A stretch of 39,811 nt of DNA from Catenulisporales bacterium. GTDB taxonomy: Bacteria; Actinomycetota; Actinomycetes; Streptomycetales; Catenulisporaceae. This document shows positions 1 through 8,307 of this stretch, in pieces. The position numbers and the translations under genes are program-made. How positions within the stretch are numbered: position 1 is the first letter of the stretch; each line of letters begins with the position of its first letter. Location of the stretch: contig JAEKKI010000151.1 of the NCBI GenBank assembly GCA_019510485.1, positions 1 through 39,811 of the forward strand, read 5' to 3'. The notes beneath the pieces are model-generated. The model saw only the letters and a program-made list of their open reading frames with translations, was not told the DNA's origin and made no database searches.

Positions 1-760
1 GCTGATCGACCTGGGCGAGGTGCTCGGCGAGAAGGCGATCACCCCGCCGGCCTCGCCGCTGGTCGCCAAGGCCGGCACGCCGAACCTGCCGACGGCCGTG
101 GTCCAGGCGGCCTCGGACAGCCAGAAGCTCTACCAGGCGCTGCACTCGGTCATGGCGCCCGGCCACGACAGCGACGGCGCCGTGCCGTTCCGGCCGGTCG
201 CGACCTGGTGGCGGACCCACGACGGCGACGCGGCGTACAGCCGGATCGTGTACCAGACCGTGGTCGGCGAGCACGCGCTGGTACAGATCGGCGGGCAGAC
301 CCAACCGCTGACCATGTCCGGGAAGTCCGGCAAGGTCCCGGTCACCATCGTGAACCAGACGAACTCCACGGTGCGCGTCTACCTGCTCGCGCACTCCAAA
401 CACGGCATGCAGCTGAAGGTCACCGAGAATCAGGGCTTGCAGACCGTGCCCTCAGGGCAGAAGAAGACCGTCTACATCGAGGCCGAGGGCGAGGGCAACG
501 GTCAGCAGGTCGAGCTGACGGCCACGCTGTACACGTGCTCGGACTTCAACAGTAATTGCACGTACTATCCGACGAACCTGTTCACGAAGATCGACGATCT
601 GGGCGCGGCGACGATCCCGGTCAAGGTCAGCCGCATCGGCATCATCGCCCTCGGCCTGATGATCGGCTCCGGGGTCCTGCTGGTCGCGCTGATCGGTTTG
701 CGCGTCTACCGCGCCAAGCGCACCCATCACGGCGTCGTACAGGACACAATGGCAAGTTGA
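1..760 (+). CDS. DUF6049-like membrane-anchored surface protein, C-terminal part
   Basis: The reading frame is already open at the left edge (first full codon at base 2), so only the last ~253 residues are seen and the true start lies outside the window. The visible part is a mostly beta-rich extracytoplasmic stretch with two cysteines close together (sequence CSDFNSNC), followed near the end by one hydrophobic helix (IGIIALGLMIGSGVLLVALIGL) and a short basic tail (RVYRAKRTHH). That gives a protein anchored by its C-terminus with the bulk outside the cell. Immediately upstream of murJ, actinobacteria usually carry a large surface protein of the DUF6049 family, and layout and topology agree with that. 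No enzymatic motif is visible. The family call rests mainly on context; the topology is read from sequence. Confidence 0.75.
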   Translation, partial: LIDLGEVLGEKAITPPASPLVAKAGTPNLPTAVVQAASDSQKLYQALHSVMAPGHDSDGAVPFRPVATWWRTHDGDAAYSRIVYQTVVGEHALVQIGGQTQPLTMSGKSGKVPVTIVNQTNSTVRVYLLAHSKHGMQLKVTENQGLQTVPSGQKKTVYIEAEGEGNGQQVELTATLYTCSDFNSNCTYYPTNLFTKIDDLGAATIPVKVSRIGIIALGLMIGSGVLLVALIGLRVYRAKRTHHGVVQDTMAS

Positions 761-825
761 GACACCGACATTGATCGGACGACAGACACCGATCGGACAC
801 CACTGACGCGGGGAGCACTGGAAAT

Positions 826-3417
826 ATGACGAGCGACGGCGGTGATCTGTGGCGTCCGGAGCCGCCGCTCGACGATCCCGACGGCCGGCCCCGCCGGGCA
901 CCGCAGGCCGGTCCCGGCGTGCCCGCCGACGGTGATCCTCGTCACACGCCCCCGGCGGGGGCGGCGCCGCAGCAGCCTTGGTCACCACAGCCGCCACAGC
1001 CGCCGGTCGCCCCGCCCCCGCCGCAGTCGGAACCACGCTTCGACCCGCAGACCGGACGGCCGCTGGCCACCGATCCGCGGGCTCAGCCGCGCCGTCCGAG
1101 GACCGACCCGCGCGCTGCCGGACCGGACGCGGGACCGGCCGGCTTCCGCGAGCAGTACGCCGGTCCGCAGGATCCTTATCAGGGCCGGGAACAGTACGCC
1201 GATCCCCGGCATGACGGCCGGCGCCCGGATCAGGCCGGCGCCGCGGCGGCCGGCGGTCCCGAAGCTCCTCGGGCTCCGGCCCGCGGTCCGGGTCCGGCCC
1301 AACCGCCTAATGGTCCTGATCCCCGCCGGGCCCAAGCCCAGCCCCCCACCGGCGACGGCCGCCGCACCGCGCCGCCGTCCCACGGCCACCGCCCGATCAT
1401 CGACGACAACCGCGCCCTGTTCCGCGACGAGGTCCCCGGCCGCGGCGACGACCGGGCCGCCAAGCCGCCGTCCTGGCAGCCCCCGCAGCCGGAACAGCAA
1501 GCCGCCGCGCAACCTGAGCCGCCCCACGAGCGCGACTGGCGCGACGACTACGAGGACGCGGTCAGCGCCACCCGCTGGGACCTGTCGCCGATCCCGTCGA
1601 TGGCGGTCGCGCCCCGCCGCGCCAACCCCAGCAACCTTGAAGCGCTGATACCGCCACGCCGCGGCCGCGTGCAGGGACCGGCCACCCGCCGCCCCGGCGG
1701 TCCGGCCGGCAGCGCGCCGGGCACCCGCGAGGGTGCGCCGTGGGAGACCGGCGTCCGGGACCGCGCGGCCACCGGGACGCGTCCCGCGCCGACGACGGCC
1801 GAGCCCAGCGTCGGCCGCGCCTCGCGGCTGATGGCGCTGGGCACGCTGGCGTCCCGGGTCACCGGCCTGGTCCGGCAGTTCCTGATCGTCGCCGCGATCG
1901 GCACCGCCGGCATCGGCAACGCCTACACCATCGGCTTGAACCTGCCGAACATGCTCTACATCCTGATCATCGGCGGTGCGCTGAACGCGGTGTTCGTGCC
2001 GCAGCTGGTGCGCTCGATGCACCGGGACCGGGACGGCGGGGCGGCGTACGCCAGCCGGCTGCTGACCCTGATCCTGACCGGCGTGCTGGTGCTGACGGTG
2101 TTGACCGAGCTGTTCACCGCGCAGTTGGTGGACCTGTTCTCCAACTTCACCCTCGCGAACCGGCAGCTGGCCATCGACCTCGCCCGGATGTTCATGCCGC
2201 AGATCTTCTTCCTGGGCCTGTTCGTGGTGCTGGGGCAGGTCCTCAACGCCAAGGGCCGGTTCGGGCCGATGATGTGGACGCCGGTGCTGACCAACATCGT
2301 CGTCATCGGCTCCACCGGCGCCTACTGGTACATCAACCGCAGCAAGGACCTGACCGCCTCCACCATCCCGGCCGCCGACGTCCGGCTGCTGGGGCTGGGC
2401 GTCACCCTGGGCATCGCGGTGCAGGCGCTGGCCCTGCTGCCGTACCTGAAGGCCGCCGGGATGTCGCTGCGGCTGCGCTTCGACTGGCGCGGCGCGGGCC
2501 TGGGCCACGCGATCACGCTGGCCAAGTGGACGCTGCTGTTCGTGCTGGTGAACCAGATCGGCCTGGCCGTGGTGATGCGCTACGCGTCCGACGTCGGCAA
2601 CGCAGGGTACGAGCACTGGGGCGTGGCGGCGTACAACAACGCCTACATGATCTGGGGCCTGCCGCAGGCGTTGATCACGGTCTCGGTGATCACCGCGCTG
2701 CTGCCGCGGATGAGCCGCGCGGCGGTCGCCAACGACCTCGCCTCGGTACGCGACGACATCTCCTACGGCCTGCGGGTGACCGGCGTGGCGATAGTCCCGG
2801 CGGCGTTCGCCTTCCTGGTCCTGGGCCCGCAGATCGCCGTGGTGCTGTTCAAGCACGGCGGGATGTCCATCGACAACGCGCACATCATCGGCTACATGCT
2901 CTCCGCGTTCGGCCTGGGCCTGATCCCGTTCTCGGCCCAGTTCCTGATGCTGCGCGGGTTCTACGCCTTCGAGGACACCAAGAGCCCGTTCACGATCAAC
3001 ATCTGGATCTCGGCGGCGAACGTGGCGCTGAGCTCGGCGGTGTTCTACAGCCTGCGCGGTTCGGACAAGGAGCGCTGGGCGGTGGTCGTGATGTGCTTCG
3101 TGTACGGCGTCTCGTACTGCATCGGCGTGGCGATCACCGCCCAGAAGCTGAAGCGGCGGCTGCACGGCCTGGACGGCAAGCGGATCACCCAGACCTATGT
3201 GCGGCTGATCGCGGCCTCCGCGGTCGCGGCGGCGGCGACGCTTATCGTGACCTTATATGTCAACCGTATGGTCGGTGAGAACTGGCTGGGCTCGGCCGCC
3301 GCCCTGGCGGCCGGTGGCACGATACTCGCGACCCTGTTCGTGGTGTGCGCCCGCCTGATGCGAGTGGAGGAGGTCGAGCAGCTGCTCGGCTCGGTGCGTG
3401 CCAAGCTCGGTCGCTGA
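826..3417 (+). CDS. murJ: Lipid II flippase MurJ (MviN) with long proline-rich N-terminal extension
   Basis: MurJ moves lipid II, the lipid-linked peptidoglycan precursor, across the cytoplasmic membrane. The protein has 863 residues. Residues ~1-325 are a low-complexity, Pro/Gln/Arg/Gly-rich cytosolic segment. The MATE/MVF-type core starts at about residue 328 (SVGRASRLMALGTLASRVTG) and runs through about 14 hydrophobic helices to the end. Family landmarks are RVTGLVRQFLIVAAIG in the first helix and the ALNAVFVPQLVR segment after the second. The ATG at 826 follows GGGGAG at a distance of about 11 bases. The next genes (pseudokinase, sigM, anti-sigma, trxBA) reproduce the mycobacterial Rv3910-Rv3914 order; in mycobacteria MurJ carries its pseudokinase as a fused C-terminal domain, whereas here it is a separate gene. 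Whether the long tail recruits partners is inference. Confidence 0.95.
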   Translation: MTSDGGDLWRPEPPLDDPDGRPRRAPQAGPGVPADGDPRHTPPAGAAPQQPWSPQPPQPPVAPPPPQSEPRFDPQTGRPLATDPRAQPRRPRTDPRAAGPDAGPAGFREQYAGPQDPYQGREQYADPRHDGRRPDQAGAAAAGGPEAPRAPARGPGPAQPPNGPDPRRAQAQPPTGDGRRTAPPSHGHRPIIDDNRALFRDEVPGRGDDRAAKPPSWQPPQPEQQAAAQPEPPHERDWRDDYEDAVSATRWDLSPIPSMAVAPRRANPSNLEALIPPRRGRVQGPATRRPGGPAGSAPGTREGAPWETGVRDRAATGTRPAPTTAEPSVGRASRLMALGTLASRVTGLVRQFLIVAAIGTAGIGNAYTIGLNLPNMLYILIIGGALNAVFVPQLVRSMHRDRDGGAAYASRLLTLILTGVLVLTVLTELFTAQLVDLFSNFTLANRQLAIDLARMFMPQIFFLGLFVVLGQVLNAKGRFGPMMWTPVLTNIVVIGSTGAYWYINRSKDLTASTIPAADVRLLGLGVTLGIAVQALALLPYLKAAGMSLRLRFDWRGAGLGHAITLAKWTLLFVLVNQIGLAVVMRYASDVGNAGYEHWGVAAYNNAYMIWGLPQALITVSVITALLPRMSRAAVANDLASVRDDISYGLRVTGVAIVPAAFAFLVLGPQIAVVLFKHGGMSIDNAHIIGYMLSAFGLGLIPFSAQFLMLRGFYAFEDTKSPFTINIWISAANVALSSAVFYSLRGSDKERWAVVVMCFVYGVSYCIGVAITAQKLKRRLHGLDGKRITQTYVRLIAASAVAAAATLIVTLYVNRMVGENWLGSAAALAAGGTILATLFVVCARLMRVEEVEQLLGSVRAKLGR

Positions 3418-3568
3418 GCGCCGGATACCGATGCGAAGAGTTGTCCGAACCGAGACCGGCGCACGGGCAACCGACCGGCGCCGTGGACAGTCTGCACAGA
3501 TGAGGGTCGCACAACGCACCACGAGGACGGCACGAAACCTAATAGCATGAGGCGGGGATGACCAGACC

Positions 3569-5299
3569 ATGCCCCAGAGCATGCACGGACCAGGGAGTCA
3601 TGTGGCAGCGGCGGACCAGACCACCGATCCGGACGGCGGCGTCGGCGCGGAAGCCGAAGCGCTGATCCGGTCCCTCGGCGTATCCGCGGGCGACCGGCTC
3701 GACGGGCGTTACCGCCTGGAGCGCGTCCTGCACCTCACGGGGCCGGCCGTCACCTGGCTCGCGGCCGACGAGAAGCTGAACCGGCCCAGCCGCATCCACC
3801 TGCTGCGCTCGGACCAGCCCCGGGCCGAGGCCTTCATGGCCGCCGCCCGCGCGGCCGCCGCGATGGCCGACAACCACTTCGTGCAGGTCCTGGACGCCGT
3901 CCCCGACGACGGGCTGTACTACGTCATCACCGAGTGGCTGCACGACGGCCACACCCTGGGCGAGGTGCTCGCCGGCGGCCCGGTTCCGGTCCAGGAGGCC
4001 GTGCGGATCACCACCGAGCTGGCCCGGGCCATGGCCGAGGCGCACGACCAGGGCCTGGCGCATCTGCGGCTGTCGCCCAAGACCGTGCTGCGCACCGACA
4101 CCGGCGAGGTGAAGATCCTCGACCTGTGCCTGGCCGCGGCCCTGACCGGCACCGTCTCCCGGGACCCGCTCGGCACCGACCTGTCCGCCATCGGCGAGCT
4201 GGCCTACGCGCTGCTCACCGGGAAGCGGCCGCAGGCCCAGCCGATCCCGCCCAGCGAGCTGCGGCCGGAGATCAGCCCGCAACTGGACGAGGTGGTGCTG
4301 CGCATCCTCGGCGACGGCACGGCCGGCCCGCCGTTCCAGACCCCGATCGCGGTCGCCGACGCCCTGGCCCAGCTCCCGCGCCCGCGCTACGAGGCGCCGC
4401 TGCCCTCGACCCCGCAGACCGCGCCGCTGCGCCACCAGCAGACCACGGTCATGCCGGCCTCCTCGGCCGTGCGGGCCACGGCCGCGATGCCGCAGGTGGC
4501 GACCGGCTATCAGGCCGCTCCGCCGCGGCCGACCAGCCATGGCGGCCACGGCGGCTCGTCACGGCCGAGCGCCTATGACGACGACTACCAGCCGCGCAGC
4601 TCCCGTTCGGGCGGCGGGTCCGGCGGTGCCGGGGGCGGCCGCAGCAGCTCGATGATGATCATCGTCGGCGTCCTCGCCGCGGTCGTGGCGATCGCGCTGC
4701 TGGCCTACTCGATGTTCAACGGCGGCAAGGGCAAGGGCGGGCCGAACGCGAACGGGTCGTCCGCCTCGGTATCGAAGTCGGCGTCCACCGGTGGCAGCAG
4801 CAGCGCCGCCGGCGGCCCCGTCACCCCGGCCAACATAGCGGTGTACGACGGCGACGACAGTTCCGAGGGCAAGGACGGCGTGGCCGGTGTGCTCAGCGGC
4901 AGCGGCAGGTGGTCGACCCTGAGCTACTGCCAGGATTACGGGACCAAGAGCCTCAAGCCGAAGGCCGGCACCGGCCTGGTCTTCGACCTGGGTTCGGCCC
5001 ACCAGATCACCGACGTCACCGTGACCGTCGCGAACGTCGGCGGCTCCATGCAGATGCTGGTCGGCGACTCCAGCGCGGCATTCCCGCCGGCCGAGGTCGA
5101 GCGGGCGGCGCCGGACCACTACACCAAGGCCGCCGAGGCCGAGGTCTCGGGCACCACCGTGGACCTGAAGCCGTCGGCGCCGGTCAGCGGGCGGTACGTG
5201 CTGGTGTGGTTCACGAAGCTGGCCAAGGAACCCGTGCCGAACACCAAGATATGTCCGACCACCTACGCGAACGCCATCAGCGCCGTGAAATTCAACTGA
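3569..5299 (+). CDS. Membrane pseudokinase (MviN-associated type) with extracellular C-terminal domain
   Basis: A 576-residue protein with a kinase-like N-terminal domain (about residues 40-270), a Gly/Ser-rich linker, one membrane helix (about 361-384, MMIIVGVLAAVVAIALLAY) and a ~190-residue extracytoplasmic domain with a discoidin-like look. Catalytic signatures are lost: the HRD loop reads HLRLSP, the DFG motif reads DLCL, and no VAIK-type lysine is visible, so it should not transfer phosphate. It is placed between murJ and sigM. In Mycobacterium tuberculosis an equivalent pseudokinase-TM-extracellular module is fused to MviN and binds an FHA protein when phosphorylated; a regulatory or scaffold role in lipid II export is inferred from this. 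The start is uncertain: GTG at 3602, four bases after GGGAG, is an alternative to ATG 3569. Confidence 0.88.
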   Translation: MPQSMHGPGSHVAAADQTTDPDGGVGAEAEALIRSLGVSAGDRLDGRYRLERVLHLTGPAVTWLAADEKLNRPSRIHLLRSDQPRAEAFMAAARAAAAMADNHFVQVLDAVPDDGLYYVITEWLHDGHTLGEVLAGGPVPVQEAVRITTELARAMAEAHDQGLAHLRLSPKTVLRTDTGEVKILDLCLAAALTGTVSRDPLGTDLSAIGELAYALLTGKRPQAQPIPPSELRPEISPQLDEVVLRILGDGTAGPPFQTPIAVADALAQLPRPRYEAPLPSTPQTAPLRHQQTTVMPASSAVRATAAMPQVATGYQAAPPRPTSHGGHGGSSRPSAYDDDYQPRSSRSGGGSGGAGGGRSSSMMIIVGVLAAVVAIALLAYSMFNGGKGKGGPNANGSSASVSKSASTGGSSSAAGGPVTPANIAVYDGDDSSEGKDGVAGVLSGSGRWSTLSYCQDYGTKSLKPKAGTGLVFDLGSAHQITDVTVTVANVGGSMQMLVGDSSAAFPPAEVERAAPDHYTKAAEAEVSGTTVDLKPSAPVSGRYVLVWFTKLAKEPVPNTKICPTTYANAISAVKFN

Positions 5300-5314
5300 C
5301 CCGATAGCCGGAAC

Positions 5315-5977
5315 ATGCCACCACAGCGCGCCGACCTCGGCCTCCTCGACGACCGGGACCTGTTGTCCCGGCACGCCGCCGGGGAGGCCGACGCCTTCGG
5401 CGAGCTGTTCCGGCGGCACCGGGACCGATTGTGGTCGGTGGCGCTGCGCACCCTCGGCGATCCGGAGGAGGCCGCCGACGCGCTGCAGGACGCGATGGTC
5501 TCGGCCTACCGGGCGGCCGGCTCGTTCCGGGGCGACGCCGCGGTCACGACCTGGCTGCACCGGGTCGTGGTGAACGCCTGCCTGGACCGGATCCGGCGGC
5601 GCAACAGCCGGCCCACCGTGCCGTTGCCGGAGGTGGAGACCGAGAGTCAGCGGCCGCCGGCCACCGACGACATCGCCAACACCGATCTGCGGCTGGCGCT
5701 GGCCTCGGCGCTGGCGACGCTGTCGGAGGAGCAGCGCGTGGCCCTGATCCTGGTGGACGTGGAGGGCTACACGGTCGAGGAGGCGGCCCGCGCCCTGGGC
5801 GTCGCCGCCGGCACGATCAAGAGCCGCTGCGCCCGGGCCCGGGCCAGACTGCTGCCGCTGCTGCGCCATCTGCGCGAGAGCGATACGTCCGGAAGTTCCG
5901 GGAACCAAAGCGCCGACTCCCGCGTCAAAGTCACGACGCGGCAAGATCGCCGGGAAGGAGGGATGACGGCCGGATGA
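5315..5977 (+). CDS. sigM: ECF sigma factor, SigM type
   Basis: A 220-residue extracytoplasmic-function sigma factor. Region 2 lies at about residues 25-95 (AFGELFRRHRDRLWSVALR, then DALQDAMVSAYRAAGSFRG and TWLHRVVVNACLDRIRRR), and the region 4 helix-turn-helix at about 125-180 (LSEEQRVALILVDVEGYTVE, then GVAAGTIKSRCARARARL). It would direct RNA polymerase to its own regulon until held by the membrane anti-sigma factor encoded next. Its stop codon overlaps the ATG of that gene (ATGA), so the two are translationally coupled, as usual for sigma/anti-sigma pairs. Its position between the murJ module and trxB matches mycobacterial sigM; the regulon itself cannot be read from here. The C-terminal ~35 residues after region 4 are charged and probably disordered. 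Confidence 0.93.
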   Translation: MPPQRADLGLLDDRDLLSRHAAGEADAFGELFRRHRDRLWSVALRTLGDPEEAADALQDAMVSAYRAAGSFRGDAAVTTWLHRVVVNACLDRIRRRNSRPTVPLPEVETESQRPPATDDIANTDLRLALASALATLSEEQRVALILVDVEGYTVEEAARALGVAAGTIKSRCARARARLLPLLRHLRESDTSGSSGNQSADSRVKVTTRQDRREGGMTAG

Positions 5978-6837
5978 TGATCGACCCCGCCGCTTCCGGA
6001 CCGGACACCCACCTGGACCCGGATCGGATGGCGGACCTGTACGACGGTCTGCTGGACCACGACGCGGCCGAGGCCGGACGCCTGCACCTGGCGTCCTGTC
6101 AGCGGTGCGCGGACGACTTCGCGCTGATCGCCTTCGGCTCCGGACTGCGCGACCTGCTGGCTCCCGAGCCGATCCCGGAGGCGGTGGCGATCCGGGTCGA
6201 GGCCGCGCTGCACCGCGAGCCACCGCCGGCTGAGCCCTCGGCCGTACCGCAGCACGCTGGTTCGGCCTCGACGTGGCGCGCTCGTCGGTTCCGGCTCATC
6301 GGCGGCCTGGCCGGGGCGTCACTGGTGATCGCCGGTGCGTTCGCGGGGATCTCGGCGTTGAGTTCCGGTGGTGGTACCTCCGCCTCGGTGAGCAGTGGAA
6401 AGGGTGCTTCTTCCTACTCTTCCGCCCAGGGCGACAGCCAAGCGGGACGTGCTCCCGCCGCGGGCTCGGACGCGGGCTCGGCGATGGCTCCGAACGCCCT
6501 GGCTTCCCCCGACTCGGCCGCGGGCATCCGGGCGCGGGCTGAGCAATTGCTCAAGACGTCGACCCAGAAGACATCGGCACAGAGCGGACCGCAATCAGAT
6601 GCGGGATCCACTGAGAAGGCTGAGGCCGGCGGTATCGCGTGTCCTCCGGACGGCTTCCAGAACACCTCACCGCTCGGCGTGACATCCATCACGTATCAGG
6701 GTCAGCCCGCCGAACTCCTCGTGTACGCCAAGCCCGGCGACGACGCCACGGCCGCCGTTTACGTTGTCGCCACGACCGGGTGCACGACACAGAGTCCTGG
6801 GCACGTCTTGTACTCGACCGAGGTACCCCGCCGCTAA
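5974..6837 (+). CDS. Membrane zinc-type anti-sigma factor for SigM
   Basis: 287 residues. The N-terminal cytoplasmic domain has the zinc anti-sigma signature H38-x3-C42-x2-C45 (HLASCQRC) within a helical region, followed by one membrane helix (about residues 105-128, GGLAGASLVIAGAFAGISAL) and a Ser/Gly/Ala-rich outer part that ends in a small folded domain with two cysteines (CPPDGF and TTGCTTQ). This layout would hold SigM at the membrane and release it on an envelope or thiol signal. The ATG at 5974 overlaps the sigM stop and is preceded by AAGGAGG at 5955; a second ATG follows directly at 5977. The mycobacterial counterpart is RsmA (Rv3912), which is not the rRNA methyltransferase of the same name. 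Confidence 0.88.
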   Translation: MMIDPAASGPDTHLDPDRMADLYDGLLDHDAAEAGRLHLASCQRCADDFALIAFGSGLRDLLAPEPIPEAVAIRVEAALHREPPPAEPSAVPQHAGSASTWRARRFRLIGGLAGASLVIAGAFAGISALSSGGGTSASVSSGKGASSYSSAQGDSQAGRAPAAGSDAGSAMAPNALASPDSAAGIRARAEQLLKTSTQKTSAQSGPQSDAGSTEKAEAGGIACPPDGFQNTSPLGVTSITYQGQPAELLVYAKPGDDATAAVYVVATTGCTTQSPGHVLYSTEVPRR

Positions 6838-6871
6838 CACAGCGTCCGAAATCGGCCACGTGGCCCGGCCG

Positions 6872-6897
6872 GGAATGCATCTTGCTTAGGATCGGTT
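6872..6897 (+). promoter_or_regulatory. SigR-type promoter for trxBA
   Basis: GGAAT at 6872-6876 and GTT at 6895-6897 are separated by exactly 18 bases, which is the SigR (disulfide-stress sigma factor) consensus of streptomycetes, where trxBA is the founding target. Transcription should begin about 7 bases downstream, near 6904. That excludes the in-frame TTG at 6896 as the trxB start and supports GTG 6947. Confidence 0.85.
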
Positions 6898-6946
6898 GAG
6901 CCAACCGGCACCGCAGATGCCCCAGGATTCGAGAGGCCAGGCCCAC

Positions 6947-7900
6947 GTGAGCGAGATCCGCAACGTCATCATCATCGGTTCAGGACCGGCCGGCTACACA
7001 GCCGCGGTCTACACCGCGCGTGCGGGCCTGAATCCGCTGGTGTTCGCCGGTTCCGTGACCGCCGGCGGCGCGCTGATGAACACCACCGAGGTGGAGAACT
7101 TCCCGGGCTTCCCAGAGGGGATCATGGGCCCGGACCTGATGGACAGCATGCAGAAGCAGGCCGAGCGGTTCGGTGCCGAGCTGGTCTTCGACGACGTGAC
7201 CGCGGTCGACCTCACCGGTGACATAAAGAAGGTCACTGACTCGGCGGGGGTCGTGCACGAAGCACACACCGTGATCGTCGCGACCGGTTCGGCCTACAAG
7301 GAGCTGGGCCTGCCGGACGAGAAGCGGCTGAGCGGCAAGGGCGTGTCGTGGTGCGCGACCTGTGACGGCTTCTTCTTCAAGGACCAGGACATCGTGGTGG
7401 TCGGCGGCGGCGACACCGCCATGGAGGAGGCGCTGTTCCTCACGCGCTTCGGCAAGACCGTGACCGTCGTGCACCGCCGCGACGAGCTGCGCGCCTCGAA
7501 GGTGATGCAGGAGCGGGCCTTCGCCAACCCGAAGATCTCCTTCGTCTGGGACTCCGAGGTGGTCGCGATCGAGGGCCAGACGCAAGTGACCGGCGTTACG
7601 CTGCGCAACCTGAAGACCGGCCAGGAGACGCCGCGGCCGGCCGGGGCGCTGTTCGTGGCCATCGGCCACCTGCCGCGCACCGAGCTGTTCGCCGGAGTCC
7701 TGGACCTGGACGACGAGGGCTACATCAAGGTCGAGTCCCCGACCACCCGCACCAGCGTGCCGGCGGTGTACGCCTGCGGCGACGTCGTGGACCACACCTA
7801 CCGGCAGGCCATCACCGCGGCCGGCACCGGCTGCGCGGCCGCGCTGGACGCCGAGCGGCACCTGTCGCAGCTGGCCCACCACCAGACCGTCACCGTCTGA
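6947..7900 (+). CDS. trxB: Thioredoxin reductase (NADPH)
   Basis: TrxB passes electrons from NADPH through FAD and a redox-active cysteine pair to thioredoxin. The 317-residue protein has the FAD-binding [17 protein letters not shown] near the start, the active site C136-A-T-C139, the NADPH-binding [10 protein letters not shown] with HRRDELRAS after it, and the FAD motif YACGDVVD near the end. Length and cysteine positions match the low-molecular-weight family. The GTG at 6947 ([10 protein letters not shown]) was chosen because it matches the usual N-terminus and lies downstream of the predicted SigR transcription start; the TTG at 6896 and ATG at 6917 are in frame but less likely. A perfect parS palindrome sits directly after the stop, before trxA. 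Confidence 0.96.
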   Translation: MSEIRNVIIIGSGPAGYTAAVYTARAGLNPLVFAGSVTAGGALMNTTEVENFPGFPEGIMGPDLMDSMQKQAERFGAELVFDDVTAVDLTGDIKKVTDSAGVVHEAHTVIVATGSAYKELGLPDEKRLSGKGVSWCATCDGFFFKDQDIVVVGGGDTAMEEALFLTRFGKTVTVVHRRDELRASKVMQERAFANPKISFVWDSEVVAIEGQTQVTGVTLRNLKTGQETPRPAGALFVAIGHLPRTELFAGVLDLDDEGYIKVESPTTRTSVPAVYACGDVVDHTYRQAITAAGTGCAAALDAERHLSQLAHHQTVTV

Positions 7901-7901
7901 C

Positions 7902-7915
7902 GTTTCACGTGAAAC
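7902..7915. promoter_or_regulatory. parS site, perfect palindrome GTTTCACGTGAAAC
   Basis: A perfect 14-bp ParB-binding palindrome two bases after the trxB stop codon, in the trxB-trxA gap. It is the leftmost good site of the array. A half-matching copy follows at 7926-7939 (GTTCGGCGTGAAAC). Confidence 0.92.
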
Positions 7916-7986
7916 GGGGCGCACGGTTCGGCGTGAAACAGCACACCGCCACCCCACCCGCACAGCACGAGCAAGAGGAGCAAGCC

Positions 7987-8301
7987 ATGGGCGACATCCG
8001 CGCAGTGACCGACGCGACCTTCGAGGTCGAGGTCCTCAAGAACGACAAGCCGGTCCTGGTCGACTTCTGGGCGCCGTGGTGCGGCCCGTGCCGCCAGGTC
8101 GCCCCGGTGCTGGAGGCGATCTACGCCGAGCACGGCGACAAGATCGACATCGTCAAGCTGAACACCGACGAGAACCCGCTGACCCAGGCGAAGTACGGGG
8201 TGCGCTCGATCCCGACGCTGAACGTGTACGCCGGCGGCGAGGTCGTGAAGACGATCGTCGGCGCGAAGCCGAAGGCCCTGCTGCTGAAGTGCGTAGGGTA
8301 G
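7987..8301 (+). CDS. trxA: Thioredoxin
   Basis: A 104-residue cytosolic dithiol oxidoreductase with the active site W31-C32-G-P-C35 (numbering identical to E. coli) and the cis-proline region [12 protein letters not shown]. It is reduced by TrxB and reduces protein disulfides. The ATG at 7987 follows GAGGAG at a normal distance, although the frame is open further upstream through the parS area. The C-terminus (KALLLKCVG) is a few residues shorter than most thioredoxins and brings an additional cysteine close to the end. The pair trxB-trxA is likely co-transcribed from the SigR promoter, with the parS-bearing 86-base gap in between. Confidence 0.95.
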   Translation: MGDIRAVTDATFEVEVLKNDKPVLVDFWAPWCGPCRQVAPVLEAIYAEHGDKIDIVKLNTDENPLTQAKYGVRSIPTLNVYAGGEVVKTIVGAKPKALLLKCVG

Positions 8302-8307
8302 AGGACC

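Noticed and set aside
773-798. Direct repeat GATCGGAC (773-780, 791-798) upstream of murJ as an operator
   Set aside because: Only two 8-base copies in GC-rich DNA with no promoter elements nearby; too little to support a site.
6896-6946. TTG 6896 or ATG 6917 as trxB start
   Set aside because: TTG lies at or before the predicted transcription start of the SigR promoter, and the 10-17 added residues are not usual in TrxB.
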